Assembly (NCBI GenBank): GCA_017559685.1
Contig: JAFYQY010000009.1
Location: forward strand, 1 to 25,598
Reading direction: 5' to 3'
Source of the DNA: Alistipes sp.
GTDB taxonomy: Bacteria; Bacteroidota; Bacteroidia; Bacteroidales; Rikenellaceae
DNA: 25,598 nt
A program made the translations under genes and the position numbers. Below the pieces are notes generated by a model. It worked only from the letters and a program-made list of their open reading frames with translations, ran no database searches and was not told the origin of the DNA. Below, piece by piece: positions 1-8,591 of this stretch (position 1 is its first letter; each line of letters begins with the position of its first letter).

Positions 1-453
1 CTCGATATCCTCGCTAAGGCTAAGGCTCGTGGCGTTGAGTTCGTAATGTCGCCAGACGCACTCGTTTGCGACGACTTCAGCGAGAACGCAAACACTCAGT
101 CGGCTCCTGTTAAGGAGATTCCAGCAGAGTGGGAGGGTGTTGATATCGCCGAGGGTGGTAAGGAGCTCTTCCGCAAGGAGATTCTCAACTGCAAGACTAT
201 TCTCTGGAACGGCCCTGTAGGCGTATTCGAGATCAATAAGTTCTCTACTGGCTCTCGTGCTGTTGCCGAGGCTATCGCTGACGCAACTCAGCAGAATGGT
301 GCATACTCGCTCATCGGTGGTGGTGACTCTGTAGCTTGTATCAACAAGTTCGGCCTCGCTGATAAGGTATCGTATGTATCTACCGGTGGTGGTGCTCTCC
401 TCGAGTATATTGAGGGTAAGGAGTTGCCAGGTGTTGCCGCAATTCGCAAGTAA
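1..453 (+). CDS. pgk: Phosphoglycerate kinase, C-terminal part (5' truncated)
   Basis: Glycolytic enzyme that transfers phosphate between 1,3-bisphosphoglycerate and ADP in the cytoplasm. The reading frame is open from base 1, so the window holds only the last 150 residues; the ATG at position 46 is internal. The C-terminal nucleotide-binding half is recognisable: WNGPVGVFE, then [13 protein letters not shown], then the glycine-rich [19 protein letters not shown] near the end, all typical of PGK. The protein ends in the usual PGVAAI-type tail, so the 3' end is intact. A long imperfect hairpin element begins at its stop codon, and an intrinsic terminator follows. The upstream part and promoter lie outside the window. 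Confidence 0.97.
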   Translation, partial: LDILAKAKARGVEFVMSPDALVCDDFSENANTQSAPVKEIPAEWEGVDIAEGGKELFRKEILNCKTILWNGPVGVFEINKFSTGSRAVAEAIADATQQNGAYSLIGGGDSVACINKFGLADKVSYVSTGGGALLEYIEGKELPGVAAIRK

Positions 454-575
454 AATCGTTCTGATTGGCTCTTTTTGCACGAGAGCGTCGGACGCCAAAT
501 TTCTCACATAGGCCAACTATGCTGCGAATTTGTCGCCTAGCTTCGCACAAAAATAGCTCAATCAACTCCGATTTT
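452..575 (+). repeat. Long imperfect hairpin element, copy A (behind pgk)
   Basis: A 124-nt region folds back along almost its full length. Outer pairs are AAAATCG (452-458) with CGATTTT (569-575), TGATTG (462-467) with CAATCA (559-564), GCT (468-470) with AGC (555-557) and TTTTTG (472-477) with CAAAAA (548-553). Inner pairs include AAATT (497-501) with AATTT (527-531). The tip is CATAG (507-511), loop GCCAA, CTATG (517-521). The outermost pair uses bases of the pgk stop codon. Copy B at 10687-10796 has the same plan and the same apical sequence in the same orientation to the gene before it. Whether it acts as RNA or is a palindromic repeat cannot be told from one window. Confidence 0.75.
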
Positions 576-580
576 CAATA

Positions 581-619
581 AGAGAGAAGGTTGTACGAAT
601 ACAACCTTCTCTCTCTTTT
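581..619 (+). terminator. Intrinsic terminator behind pgk
   Basis: A perfect 15-bp stem, AGAGAGAAGGTTGTA (581-595) with TACAACCTTCTCTCT (600-614), closes on a CGAA loop and is followed by CTTTT. It lies just after the hairpin element and is oriented to stop transcription coming from pgk. Confidence 0.85.
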
Positions 620-698
620 GTGATGCACCACATCTTACGACTTATGACAAGAAATTGGTGGCGAGTTGAAAAAGGACAACTAATTCTGCATTTTGCAT

Positions 699-731
699 AA
701 AAAATAGCCAATAGCCAATGGCTAATGGCTA
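699..731 (-). terminator. Intrinsic terminator of the NUDIX-porX operon
   Basis: Near-perfect palindrome: TAGCCAATAGCCA (705-717), one A, TGGCTAATGGCTA (719-731). Read on the minus strand the stem is followed at once by six T (699-704), which makes a Rho-independent terminator about 30 nt behind porX. The stem itself is two direct copies of an AGCCAAT-like unit. Confidence 0.75.
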
Positions 732-759
732 AAAGCAAAATAAACACTCGTCTCTCATC

Positions 760-2307
760 TTAACCCTTCGGCTTGAGAACAATATACGGCACAATCATCT
801 CCTCCATCGAGATGCCGCCGTGTTGGAAGGTGTCACGATAGTAGCGGATATAGCGGTTGGCGTCGTTCGCATAGACCAGGAAGTCGTTGTTGTAGGCGAA
901 GATGTAGCTCGACGAGAGGTTCGACGCAGGCAACTGTATCTCCTCGGGGCGAGTAATCTCGAACACCTCCTTGCGATTGTAGTCCAAGTTGCGACCTGTC
1001 TTGTAGCGTAGGTTCAACGAGGTCTCTCTGTCGCCCTTCACTCGCACAGGGTTGTCGATGCGCACCGTTCCGTGGTCGGATGTTATAATTACGGTGTGTC
1101 CCTTTTCCGAGAGCATTTTCAATAGAGTATAGAGCTCCGAGTGGGCAAACCACGAACGTGTGAGCGAGCGGAACGAAGCATCGTCGTCGGTCAGCTCACG
1201 GATGATATCGGTCTCGGTGCGGGCGTGCGAGAGAATATCCAGGAAGTTGTAGACGATAACCGAAAAGTCGGAGTCGTAGACGTGGCGGATATTGTCAATG
1301 AGCTTACGTCCCGCCTCGGGGCGCACGAGCTTGTCGAATGACCACTTGTAGGGCTTGCCTGCACGCACGATCTGACGGTCGAGAAACTCCTCCTCGTATT
1401 GATTCTTGCCACCCTCCTCGTTGTCGTTGAGCCATCTGTTAGGCATCAACTTATCAATCGCCAACGGCATCAAACCCGCAAATACGGCGTTGCGAGCATA
1501 CTGCGTAGCCGTAGGAAGAATCGAGCAGTAGAAATCCTCGGTCGCAACCTCGAAGAGTCCGTGCACGATGTCGCTTATCGCACGCCATTGATCGTAGCGG
1601 AAGTTGTCAATCAGGAGCAGGGTAGTCTTGGTGTTGCTATCCACCTCGGGGAATATTCGACTGCGCATTAGGGTATGCGACATCACGGGCGAATCCTCGT
1701 CACGTGCATTTATCCAATCTTTATAGTTGTTGCACACGAAGCGTCCGAAGGCTCGATTGGCCTCCTCCTTCTGGTGTTGCAGAATCTCTCGTATCGACTC
1801 GTCGCCACCCGTAAGTTCGATATCCCAATTTACGAGTTTGCGGTATATTGTCGCCCACTGTCGAAAGGTCGAGGCGTTGTGCATCGATATCGAGATACGA
1901 CCAAACTCGGCCTGATAGTCGGCGGAGCTCTGCTCGCTGACGAGTTGCTTCGAGTGCACCAGCTTCTTAATCAGCGATAGCATCTGCGACGGATGTACGG
2001 GTTTGACGATGTAGTCGGCAATCTTCGAGCCAATCGCCTTATCCATAATATCCTCCTCCTCGCTCTTTGTAACCATCACGATAGGCGTAGTCGGGCGGAT
2101 ATCTTTGATAAGTGGCAGAGTCTCGAGACCTGTCATTCCCGGCATCATCTCGTCGAGAATAATCACGTCGTAATCGACCTCCGACGCCATATCTATAGCG
2201 TCGTAGCCATTGTTGCAGGTTGCCACCTCGTACCCCTTCGACTGAAGGAACATAATGTGCGGTTTGAGCAACTCTATCTCGTCATCTACCCAAAGAATCT
2301 TTACCAT
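760..2307 (-). CDS. porX: PorX-type response regulator with PglZ phosphodiesterase domain
   Basis: 515 residues with two domains. Residues 1-120 are a CheY-like receiver with the acidic pocket D8/D9, phosphoacceptor D52 in DEMMPG, T80 and K102 before a proline. There is no DNA-binding domain. After a helical linker (about 125-215) comes a PglZ domain of the alkaline phosphatase superfamily: LLLIDNFRYDQ (D234, N235), the LPTATQYARNA segment with the candidate nucleophile T266 or T268, a VYNFLDILSH segment and ITSDHG with metal-binding D-H. In Porphyromonas gingivalis PorX pairs with PorY and the sigma factor SigP to control type IX secretion, and its PglZ domain is a zinc phosphodiesterase acting on oligonucleotides. 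PorX homologues are common in Bacteroidota, including strains without T9SS, so a secretion role is not proven. It follows the NUDIX gene by 3 bp and ends in a strong terminator. No histidine kinase is adjacent. Confidence 0.92.
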   Translation of the reverse strand: MVKILWVDDEIELLKPHIMFLQSKGYEVATCNNGYDAIDMASEVDYDVIILDEMMPGMTGLETLPLIKDIRPTTPIVMVTKSEEEDIMDKAIGSKIADYIVKPVHPSQMLSLIKKLVHSKQLVSEQSSADYQAEFGRISISMHNASTFRQWATIYRKLVNWDIELTGGDESIREILQHQKEEANRAFGRFVCNNYKDWINARDEDSPVMSHTLMRSRIFPEVDSNTKTTLLLIDNFRYDQWRAISDIVHGLFEVATEDFYCSILPTATQYARNAVFAGLMPLAIDKLMPNRWLNDNEEGGKNQYEEEFLDRQIVRAGKPYKWSFDKLVRPEAGRKLIDNIRHVYDSDFSVIVYNFLDILSHARTETDIIRELTDDDASFRSLTRSWFAHSELYTLLKMLSEKGHTVIITSDHGTVRIDNPVRVKGDRETSLNLRYKTGRNLDYNRKEVFEITRPEEIQLPASNLSSSYIFAYNNDFLVYANDANRYIRYYRDTFQHGGISMEEMIVPYIVLKPKG

Positions 2308-2310
2308 AAT

Positions 2311-2901
2311 CTACCTGTTTTTCTCGGCGAACACATTGCGTATTGTGGGGTATGTCGAGCGCAAATTCTCCTCGAGCTCCTCGGCCGAGCACCATTTCGC
2401 CACGGCGATATCCTCCTCCTTCTGAGGCTTGGTCTCGCAGCTTTGCGCCGTAAGATGATACCACGAGGTGCGCTTCAGCTCCCACTCTCCATAAACGCTG
2501 TAGGTGTGGAAAGTATTGCACAAAAATCGGACTATTTTTGCCCCCTCGACGCCGGTCTCCTCGGCAACCTCTCGTACGGCACACACATCGGCGGTCTCGC
2601 CTGCGTCGATGTGACCCTTTGGCAAATCCCAATGGCGATAGCAGTAGATCATCAGCGTCTCGCCCTTCTCGTTTTCGACCAAACCGCCTGCCGCTTCGAC
2701 ATACTTAAATTCGCTCTTGAACGAGTCGAAATAGCACTCTATCATCTTGTCGATGACGAGTATCGTGTTGGTGGTTTCGAAAATTTTGAGTACATTCGCC
2801 CTTGAAAGTTCGGACGAAGGCATACGATAAGCACCCTCGACCGCTACGGGCGAGTCGGTGAGAATCAGTACCTTGTGTGCAAAGTATATATCAGCACGCA
2901 T
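2311..2901 (-). CDS. NUDIX hydrolase domain protein
   Basis: About 196 residues. The C-terminal part is a NUDIX domain with a complete signature: [11 protein letters not shown], then REVAEETGV, fitting GX5EX7REUXEEXGU; it should hydrolyse a nucleoside diphosphate linked to another group. The first 65 or so residues are an extra N-terminal segment of unknown role. The ATG at 2901 is chosen because a TTG start further upstream (2928) would lie inside the -7 promoter box at 2926-2933. The gene is first in an operon with porX, 3 bp apart, which hints that the substrate or signal is linked to the PorX pathway. The exact substrate cannot be read from the sequence. Confidence 0.85.
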   Translation of the reverse strand: MRADIYFAHKVLILTDSPVAVEGAYRMPSSELSRANVLKIFETTNTILVIDKMIECYFDSFKSEFKYVEAAGGLVENEKGETLMIYCYRHWDLPKGHIDAGETADVCAVREVAEETGVEGAKIVRFLCNTFHTYSVYGEWELKRTSWYHLTAQSCETKPQKEEDIAVAKWCSAEELEENLRSTYPTIRNVFAEKNR

Positions 2902-2925
2902 AAAAAATATCGTTTTTGGACAATA

Positions 2926-2933
2926 CAAAGATA
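2926..2933 (-). promoter_or_regulatory. -7 promoter element for NUDIX-porX
   Basis: Minus-strand TATCTTTG matches the Bacteroidetes -7 consensus TAnnTTTG and lies 24 nt before the ATG at 2901. I see no convincing -33 TTTG at the right distance. Confidence 0.55.
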
Positions 2934-2952
2934 GGAAATTTAAGTTAAAAAT

Positions 2953-5064
2953 ATGAAGATGAAAAAACTATTTATTGCTATGTCATTGTTACTTTCAGGC
3001 TTTGCGGGGCAGAACGTCTCGGCCGAGCCTATCAAAATCGACAACGCTTTGACCGCCGAGGAGATTGCAGCCGCACGCCTCACGCCTGAGGTTATGTGGA
3101 AGATGGGACGAGTGGGCGAACACGCACTCTCGCCAAACGGCAAGACGCTCCTCTATACCCTCACTCGCTACAATATGGCGGAGAATAGGGGTGTAACAAT
3201 CATCGTAAGTCGCAACCTCGCTTCGGGCAAGGAGTGCGAGTTGACCGACACCTCGTCGAGTGCAGTATCGCCCGTTTGGAGTGCCGATGGCAAGTATATC
3301 TTCTTTGCCTCGAACCGTAGTGGCGAGATGCAGTTGTGGCGAATGAAGGCCAACGGCACCGCACCACAGCAGGTGTCGAAGATCGAGGGCGGTATCGAGG
3401 GCTTCGGTATCTCGCCCGACGAGAAACATATCTACTATACGCAGTTTGTTCACGCCAAGGATATCAACTCGGCCGATGTCTATGCCGATATGGCAAAGTC
3501 GAAGGCTCGTATCTACGACGACTTGATGGTGCGCCATTGGGACTATTGGGATAAGGGCGACTACCTCCATATCTTCGTTGCTGACCTCTCGACCGAGAGT
3601 GTAGGCAAGGGTGTGGATATCGTGGGCAAGGAGTCGGCTTGGGATGCTCCGCTTGCGCCATACTTCGACCACGCCGAGATTGCGTGGAGCCCCGACGGCA
3701 AGAAGTTGGCCTACACTTGCAAACCGCTTACGGGTGCAGAGTATGCCGTTTCGACCGACTCGGATATCTTTATCTACGACCTCGCAAGCGGCAAGACCGA
3801 GAATATCTGCAAGGGCAACAAGGCCTATCCTTTCGTGGGTTACGACAAGTATCCTGTATGGTCGCCAAGTGGCAAGAAGATCGCCTTCCGTTCGCAGGAG
3901 CGTGCAGGCAACGAGGCCGATAAGGAGCGTTTGATGGTCTACGACTTGGCTTCGGGCAAGGTCGATTATGTGACTAAGAATTTCGACTATCACGCAACCA
4001 ATGTGGTGTGGGATGGCGAGGATAGAGTGTACTTTATCGCCCCTATCGAGGCTACCCACCAAATCTGTGCGGCCAAAGTTGCAGAGGCGAGCGAGGTTGA
4101 GGTTTTGACCAAGGGCGACCACGATATCAACTCGTTCGAGATTGGTGGCGGAAAGTGCGTAGGCTCGGTGATGTCGATTTCGATGGCTTCGGAGATGTTC
4201 GAATTCGACCTTAAGAGCGGAGCTATGAAGCAGCTCACAAACGTGAATAAGGAGGTGTACGACAATATCAAGATGGGCAAGGTCGAGAAGCGTTGGGTGG
4301 CAACTACCGACGGCAAGAAGATGCTCACTTGGGTTATCCTTCCGCCCGACTTTGACGAGTCGAAGAAGTATCCCGCATTGCTCTACTGTCAGGGTGGCCC
4401 GCAGAGCGTGGTATCGCAGTTCTGGAGCTATCGCTGGAATTTCCAGCTTATGGCGGCACAGGGCTATATCGTAGTGGCACCTAACCGTCGTGGCTTGCCG
4501 TCGTTCGGACAGGAGTGGCTCGATCAGATTTCGGGCGACTACTCGGGACAGAATATCAAAGACTACCTCTCGGCTATCGACGACGTAGCGAAGGAGAAGT
4601 GGTGCGACAAGGAGCGTTTGGGTTGCGTGGGTGCATCGTATGGCGGCTATTCGACCTTCTACCTCGCAGGTCACCACGAGAAGCGCTTCAAGGCCTTTAT
4701 TGCTCACTGCGGAATTTTCAATTTCGAGTCGATGTATGGCGAGACCGAGGAGTTGTTCTTCCTCAATAACGACTATGGAGGTTCATATTGGGATAAGGAT
4801 AATGCCACCGCTGTGCGCTCGTACGCCAACTCTCCACACAAGGCAGTTGATAAGTGGGATAGTCCGATTTTGATTATCACGGGCGAGCGTGACTATCGCA
4901 TCCCTTATACGCAGTCGCTTCAGGCCTTTACTGCGGCTCGTATGCGTGGCTTGCCTGCACGATTGGTGTCGTTCGAGAACGAGGCTCACCAGGTTTTCAA
5001 ACCGCAAAACTCGTTGGTTTGGAATCGAGAGTTCTTCGGCTGGTTGGATAAGTACCTAAAATAG
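2953..5064 (+). CDS. Secreted S9 family prolyl oligopeptidase / dipeptidyl-peptidase (DPP5-like)
   Basis: 703 residues. A signal peptide ([10 protein letters not shown]..., cleavage likely after NVSA, residue 24) sends it to the periplasm. Residues about 45-450 are WD40-like beta-propeller repeats with several W-S-P/A-D-G-K-type blades. The C-terminal alpha/beta hydrolase holds the catalytic triad: S562 in GASYGGYS, D647 in GERDYRIP and H679 in NEAHQVF. Length and plan match bacterial DPP5 of Bacteroidales (about 680-700 residues), which releases dipeptides from oligopeptide N-termini for amino acid catabolism; subfamily assignment is by overall resemblance. It diverges from the NUDIX gene with 51 bp between starts, has no clear promoter match of its own, and converges with the glycerophosphodiesterase gene across a shared terminator. 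A second ATG two codons on is equally possible. Confidence 0.93.
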   Translation: MKMKKLFIAMSLLLSGFAGQNVSAEPIKIDNALTAEEIAAARLTPEVMWKMGRVGEHALSPNGKTLLYTLTRYNMAENRGVTIIVSRNLASGKECELTDTSSSAVSPVWSADGKYIFFASNRSGEMQLWRMKANGTAPQQVSKIEGGIEGFGISPDEKHIYYTQFVHAKDINSADVYADMAKSKARIYDDLMVRHWDYWDKGDYLHIFVADLSTESVGKGVDIVGKESAWDAPLAPYFDHAEIAWSPDGKKLAYTCKPLTGAEYAVSTDSDIFIYDLASGKTENICKGNKAYPFVGYDKYPVWSPSGKKIAFRSQERAGNEADKERLMVYDLASGKVDYVTKNFDYHATNVVWDGEDRVYFIAPIEATHQICAAKVAEASEVEVLTKGDHDINSFEIGGGKCVGSVMSISMASEMFEFDLKSGAMKQLTNVNKEVYDNIKMGKVEKRWVATTDGKKMLTWVILPPDFDESKKYPALLYCQGGPQSVVSQFWSYRWNFQLMAAQGYIVVAPNRRGLPSFGQEWLDQISGDYSGQNIKDYLSAIDDVAKEKWCDKERLGCVGASYGGYSTFYLAGHHEKRFKAFIAHCGIFNFESMYGETEELFFLNNDYGGSYWDKDNATAVRSYANSPHKAVDKWDSPILIITGERDYRIPYTQSLQAFTAARMRGLPARLVSFENEAHQVFKPQNSLVWNREFFGWLDKYLK

Positions 5065-5092
5065 AGAAACTATACAACTTCTAAAAAAATAA

Positions 5093-5125
5093 GGGACTGT
5101 CACGAAAAAAGACAGTCCCCTTTTT
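5093..5125. terminator. Bidirectional terminator between S9 peptidase and glycerophosphodiesterase
   Basis: Stem GGGACTGTC (5093-5101) with GACAGTCCC (5111-5119), a 9-nt loop, a T-run on the plus side and an A-run before it that becomes a T-run on the minus strand. It serves both converging genes. Confidence 0.85.
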
Positions 5126-5143
5126 ATTCGGTTTTTACAGAGT

Positions 5144-6220
5144 TTAGAACTCGTAGAAGTAGATCTTTGCTGACTTGATTTTGCTCTCCTCTACGCCGTG
5201 GAGAGTCACCATACCCTTGCTGTTAATGAAGCGTGTTCCGAAGCGGTCGTGGTACGAGCCGTTATTGTAGAGGGTGTAGAGCTGCTTATCCTTTTCGAAA
5301 GCAATCTCGATAACGCCCTCGAACTCGATATCGATAGCAACGCCGCCATCCTTAACCTTCTTGTCGGCATCGATGCGGAGTGTTTGTCCCTGCGCCAAGG
5401 TCTGAGGATCGAGCTCAACAACCTTCGCAGGGTTGTTGTTAGGGTCTGGCATAAGGCTGAAATCCGAGAGTATGATTGTAGCACCATCACGCAAAGCGTA
5501 GACCTCACGAGGAGCCTTGTAGATTGACGACTGCACCTCGTAGCCACACTCCTTAAGACGCTTGTTGCGCTCACGGGTGAGAGCCTCACGCTTCATCGAC
5601 GAAACGCCCACCTTGCCACCGAGTTGAGGCAAAACCTCGAATGCGCTCTCGGCATTCTTCTCGTCAATGGCGTAGAGAATAAGGCACTTCGAGAATTTGC
5701 GACACTCCTTCAACGCCTGCACATCTTTGGTAAAGCAGACCCAATTATTGCCCATAATCTTCTGCGCCAAGCGGTACGACTCTACGTGTTTGGAGTGGAG
5801 CATAGGCACGATATTGTGCTTCTTGCACTCTTTCAACAACTCCTCCAAGGTAGGTATCGGCATACGATAGTCGTGGTTTGGAGAGGCGAGCACATAGTTG
5901 TTGCGCAACTCCTTGAATGTCAAATCTTCAACTCTTACCTTGCCCTGAATCTTCGAGTAGTCGTCGGCATTACGGCAGGTGCGGTTGATAGTTTTGTCGT
6001 GCATAAGCACCATCTTACCATCGGCGGTCATCTTCACGTCGCACTCGATACCCATATATCCGTGGCGTGCAGCACGACCTACGGCAGGGATAGAGTTCTC
6101 GGGGCAAATTTTGCTCCAACAGCCACGATGTGCAAACATCTTTGGCAATGGTTGCTCGCTCTGTGCCATCGCTACAATGGCGAAGCAGAGCACTGTACAT
6201 AAGGTTAGTAATCTCTTCAT
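5144..6220 (-). CDS. Secreted glycerophosphodiester phosphodiesterase family protein
   Basis: 358 residues with a signal peptide ending near AMA (residue 19). The GDPD TIM-barrel core is clear: AHRG (H31), PENS with E41, IECDV (E59, D61) and MHD (H74), followed by LTFKELRN and PTLEELL. These residues bind the divalent metal and perform acid-base catalysis, so the enzyme should be active. The family cleaves glycerophosphodiesters to glycerol-3-phosphate and an alcohol in the periplasm. The last 110 or so residues, after the barrel, form a beta-rich extension (VVELDPQT... onward) typical of Bacteroidales members and of unknown role. It lies 3 bp behind the DUF4837 gene and should be cotranscribed with it. 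Confidence 0.9.
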   Translation of the reverse strand: MKRLLTLCTVLCFAIVAMAQSEQPLPKMFAHRGCWSKICPENSIPAVGRAARHGYMGIECDVKMTADGKMVLMHDKTINRTCRNADDYSKIQGKVRVEDLTFKELRNNYVLASPNHDYRMPIPTLEELLKECKKHNIVPMLHSKHVESYRLAQKIMGNNWVCFTKDVQALKECRKFSKCLILYAIDEKNAESAFEVLPQLGGKVGVSSMKREALTRERNKRLKECGYEVQSSIYKAPREVYALRDGATIILSDFSLMPDPNNNPAKVVELDPQTLAQGQTLRIDADKKVKDGGVAIDIEFEGVIEIAFEKDKQLYTLYNNGSYHDRFGTRFINSKGMVTLHGVEESKIKSAKIYFYEF

Positions 6221-6223
6221 ACT

Positions 6224-7243
6224 CTATTTTTGTGTTGTAAATGATACTCCGTAAATCAGGTGCTCGAGCGAACGCAAAAGGTTGCGCTTGTCGTCCTTTG
6301 GCGAATAGATGTAGCAGTCGATGGTTATCAACTGATTTGTCGCCTTGTCGAGGGTGGTGTAGCTAACAAATGGGCCACCCATAAAGTCCTTCTCGACCTC
6401 CCAAAAACCTCGCAACTCAACCCAGTCGCAACCGTTTATTCTCACAACCTTGCGCTCGGGCTTGAACTCCACATATTTGTCGCCATCGATGTCGGGTATG
6501 TGGCTGACCGTGGTCATATATGAACCCTCCGATGGGCCAGGGATGCGTTTTGCAAATTGGTTGCGAGCCTCGACCAATGCCTCGGTGGTTATGCTCTTCT
6601 TACCGTCGAATGGGTGTGTGTAGATGAAGAAACCCTGACTTGCAACGGGGTACTCGAGCGACGCCCAGAGAAAATCTTTGCTTGCGCTACGCTTGGTGTA
6701 ACCCCTCAAGAGGTGTATTTCGATGCCGAATTGGCGCTTGATATCGTTCTCTAAGTTGGTTGCTCCATACGCCTTTGCGCTCTCGATGGTGCGGTCTCGC
6801 TCGGCAATTTCGAACACTCGCATAAGGCTCTTGCCATTCTCCTTGAGGTAGTCGACCATAGCCTCGACGGTTGGGCCTTGAAATGTAACTACAATCTGCG
6901 GAGCCGCCACTACATCGTACTCTGCGTTGGCAACCGCAGTGGTTGCATTTGGCGAGCAAACAACCTTCAAAATGTTGCGATGTGAAGGGTAGATACTTGT
7001 AAAGTTGCGAGGTGCGATATGAATCACATCGAACATCGGCTCCACCTGGTTTATCATTTCGACAGGTGTCTGGAACAGATCACGCAACTCGGCGCCGACT
7101 GCTCCATCCCAAAGCTGATCATCACAAACCACAACCACCTCGTATGGTGCGCCGAGAATCGATTTCTTGGCCGATGAGAACTTACAACCCACCAACGAAA
7201 CGAGTGCTACGGCGACTATAAAAACGGATAAAAAACGCTTCAT
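6224..7243 (-). CDS. DUF4837 family lipoprotein
   Basis: 339 residues. The N-terminus is a lipoprotein signal with lipobox LVGC (C20). The remainder resembles the Bacteroidota-specific DUF4837 family, including the early YEVVVVCDDQLWDG and the conserved stretch around APRNFTSIYPSHRN; function is unknown. It is first in an operon with the glycerophosphodiesterase gene and has the best promoter on the minus strand of this window. The pairing suggests a cell-envelope role but says nothing of mechanism. Confidence 0.85.
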   Translation of the reverse strand: MKRFLSVFIVAVALVSLVGCKFSSAKKSILGAPYEVVVVCDDQLWDGAVGAELRDLFQTPVEMINQVEPMFDVIHIAPRNFTSIYPSHRNILKVVCSPNATTAVANAEYDVVAAPQIVVTFQGPTVEAMVDYLKENGKSLMRVFEIAERDRTIESAKAYGATNLENDIKRQFGIEIHLLRGYTKRSASKDFLWASLEYPVASQGFFIYTHPFDGKKSITTEALVEARNQFAKRIPGPSEGSYMTTVSHIPDIDGDKYVEFKPERKVVRINGCDWVELRGFWEVEKDFMGGPFVSYTTLDKATNQLITIDCYIYSPKDDKRNLLRSLEHLIYGVSFTTQK

Positions 7244-7263
7244 AAATAGTTATATTAACTATA

Positions 7264-7294
7264 CAAAGTTATGTATATTTTGTGCAACGACAAA
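7264..7294 (-). promoter_or_regulatory. Bacteroidetes-type promoter for the DUF4837 operon
   Basis: On the minus strand TTTG (7291-7294) is followed by exactly 19 nt and TAACTTTG (7264-7271), the full TTTG-N19-TAnnTTTG consensus. The start codon lies 20 nt further on. Confidence 0.8.
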
Positions 7295-7313
7295 ATTTTT
7301 ACCAAAAAATACC

Positions 7314-7321
7314 TATATTTG
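7314..7321 (+). promoter_or_regulatory. -7 promoter element for the polysaccharide deacetylase gene
   Basis: TATATTTG fits TAnnTTTG, 25 nt before the ATG at 7347. No -33 match at the expected distance; it lies back to back with the DUF4837 promoter. Confidence 0.5.
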
Positions 7322-7346
7322 CGATTGGTTAGCACATTTGTGAACG

Positions 7347-7955
7347 ATGAAGATTTCGCCTCCAAAGTTTATACGCCGAATGTTCCCCGAGTTGATATGG
7401 CAAATCGAGGACGATAGGGGTGTCTATCTCACCTTCGATGACGGCCCAACGCCGGGTATTACGGAGTGGATATTGGAGATGTTGCGTCGCCACGACGCCA
7501 AAGCGACCTTCTTTGTGTTGGGTAAGAATGTGGAGAAGTACCCCGACCTCTACAAGAAGATTCTCGACGAGGGACACCGTGTGGGCAACCACACATACTC
7601 CCACCAGAAGGGTTATCGTATGTCGTTGGAGCGATATTTGGATGATATCGCCTTGGCATCCTACTCGGTGCAGAGCGATCTTTTTCGTCCGCCCTATGCT
7701 CGCATTACTCCGTCGCAGTTGAGGGCTGTGGCGCAACGCTATAGGATTGTGATGTGGAGTGTGATTTCTCGTGACTACAATCGAAAAATCACTCGTGAGT
7801 GGTGTTGGCGAGGTGTTTTGCCCCATATCAAACCTGGTGCGATAATTCTCTTTCACGATAGCGAGAAGTCGTTCGTGAATATGAGCTATGCGCTCCCGAA
7901 GACATTGGAGCATATCGAAAAACTTGGCCTTAAATGTAAAGCAATAGAACTGTAA
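7347..7955 (+). CDS. NodB-type polysaccharide deacetylase
   Basis: 202 residues, essentially one NodB domain of carbohydrate esterase family 4. Motifs in order: TFDDGP (D31, D32), NHTYSH with metal-binding H82 and H86, RPPYA (R114), the MWSVISRDY segment, and LFHDS (H170). All expected catalytic and metal positions are present. The family removes N- or O-acetyl groups from peptidoglycan or other amino sugar polymers. No signal peptide is visible; residues 1-20 are short and basic/aromatic, so its place in the cell is uncertain. Its stop codon overlaps the ubiX start (TAATG). Confidence 0.88.
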   Translation: MKISPPKFIRRMFPELIWQIEDDRGVYLTFDDGPTPGITEWILEMLRRHDAKATFFVLGKNVEKYPDLYKKILDEGHRVGNHTYSHQKGYRMSLERYLDDIALASYSVQSDLFRPPYARITPSQLRAVAQRYRIVMWSVISRDYNRKITREWCWRGVLPHIKPGAIILFHDSEKSFVNMSYALPKTLEHIEKLGLKCKAIEL

Positions 7956-8503
7956 TGAAAGTAGTGGTGGCAATAACAGCTGCAAGTGGCGCAATTTATG
8001 CACGTCAACTCGTGGAGGCGCTTGTGGCAAGCAATGAGGTGGAGCGTGTGGCTCTGATCTACAGCGCAAATGCTCGTGCTGTGGTGGCTCACGAGGGCGA
8101 GACGATGCCTCAATCGCCAAAAATCGAGGAGTACGACAACTCGAATCTCTTCGCTTCGCCAGCGAGCGGCTCGGCACGATGGGATGCGATGGTTGTGGTG
8201 CCGTCGAGCGTAGGCACGATTGGCCGTGTCGCATCGGGCGTATCGCAGACATTGATTGAGCGCTCGGCCGATGTGATGCTGAAGGAGCGTCGTCGACTCA
8301 TCTTTGTGGTGCGTGAGACGCCTTATTCGCTTATCCACCTTCGCAATATGACCACCTTGACCGAGGCTGGAGCGGTTATTCTGCCCGCTACGCCGTCGTT
8401 CTACTCACTTCCGAAGGATATCGAGGAGGTGTGCCAAACCGTTACCGAGCGCATCGTGGCGATGCTCGGCATCGAGAGCGAGCGATACGAGTGGGGCAAA
8501 TAG
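7955..8503 (+). CDS. ubiX: UbiX flavin prenyltransferase
   Basis: 182 residues, the usual size of UbiX. It joins dimethylallyl phosphate to FMN, giving the prenylated flavin used by UbiD-family decarboxylases. Seen in sequence: N-terminal AITAASGAIYA (FMN phosphate loop), VVPSSVGTIGRVASG in the middle, then the RRRLIFVVRETPYSLIHLRNM block and PATPSFYSLP. The start overlaps the deacetylase stop by one base. With mqnE also in this window, a role in menaquinone synthesis through a UbiD-like decarboxylase is likely, but no ubiD is seen here. Confidence 0.92.
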   Translation: MKVVVAITAASGAIYARQLVEALVASNEVERVALIYSANARAVVAHEGETMPQSPKIEEYDNSNLFASPASGSARWDAMVVVPSSVGTIGRVASGVSQTLIERSADVMLKERRRLIFVVRETPYSLIHLRNMTTLTEAGAVILPATPSFYSLPKDIEEVCQTVTERIVAMLGIESERYEWGK

Positions 8504-8568
8504 CCTTTGAGAGAGGGGTTGCGTAGCAAATTTTAATTCTGAAATTTTCAATTTTTAATTTTTAATCG

Positions 8569-8576
8569 TATATTTG
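8569..8576 (+). promoter_or_regulatory. -7 promoter element for pyrH
   Basis: TATATTTG fits TAnnTTTG, in an AT-rich stretch (8531-8568), 15 nt before the first possible ATG at 8592. No exact -33 element. Confidence 0.5.
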
Positions 8577-8591
8577 TAGTACGAACAAAAA

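Noticed and set aside
454..759. tRNA or known small RNA gene behind pgk
   Set aside because: No cloverleaf, T-loop GTTCRA or CCA end; the structure is one long hairpin followed by two ordinary terminators.
1993..2805. 270-residue plus-strand frame over porX and the NUDIX gene
   Set aside because: Antisense to two genes with clear motifs; no family resemblance.
2902..2952. Promoter for the S9 peptidase gene in the TATCGTTTTTG stretch
   Set aside because: The spacing inside the box does not fit TAnnTTTG and no -33 element lies at the right distance.
2995..4707. 570-residue open frame on the minus strand inside the S9 peptidase gene
   Set aside because: It lies wholly antisense to a gene with a complete catalytic triad, signal peptide and propeller repeats. 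The translation is rich in R, H, L and V without domain motifs, as expected of an antisense shadow at this codon bias.
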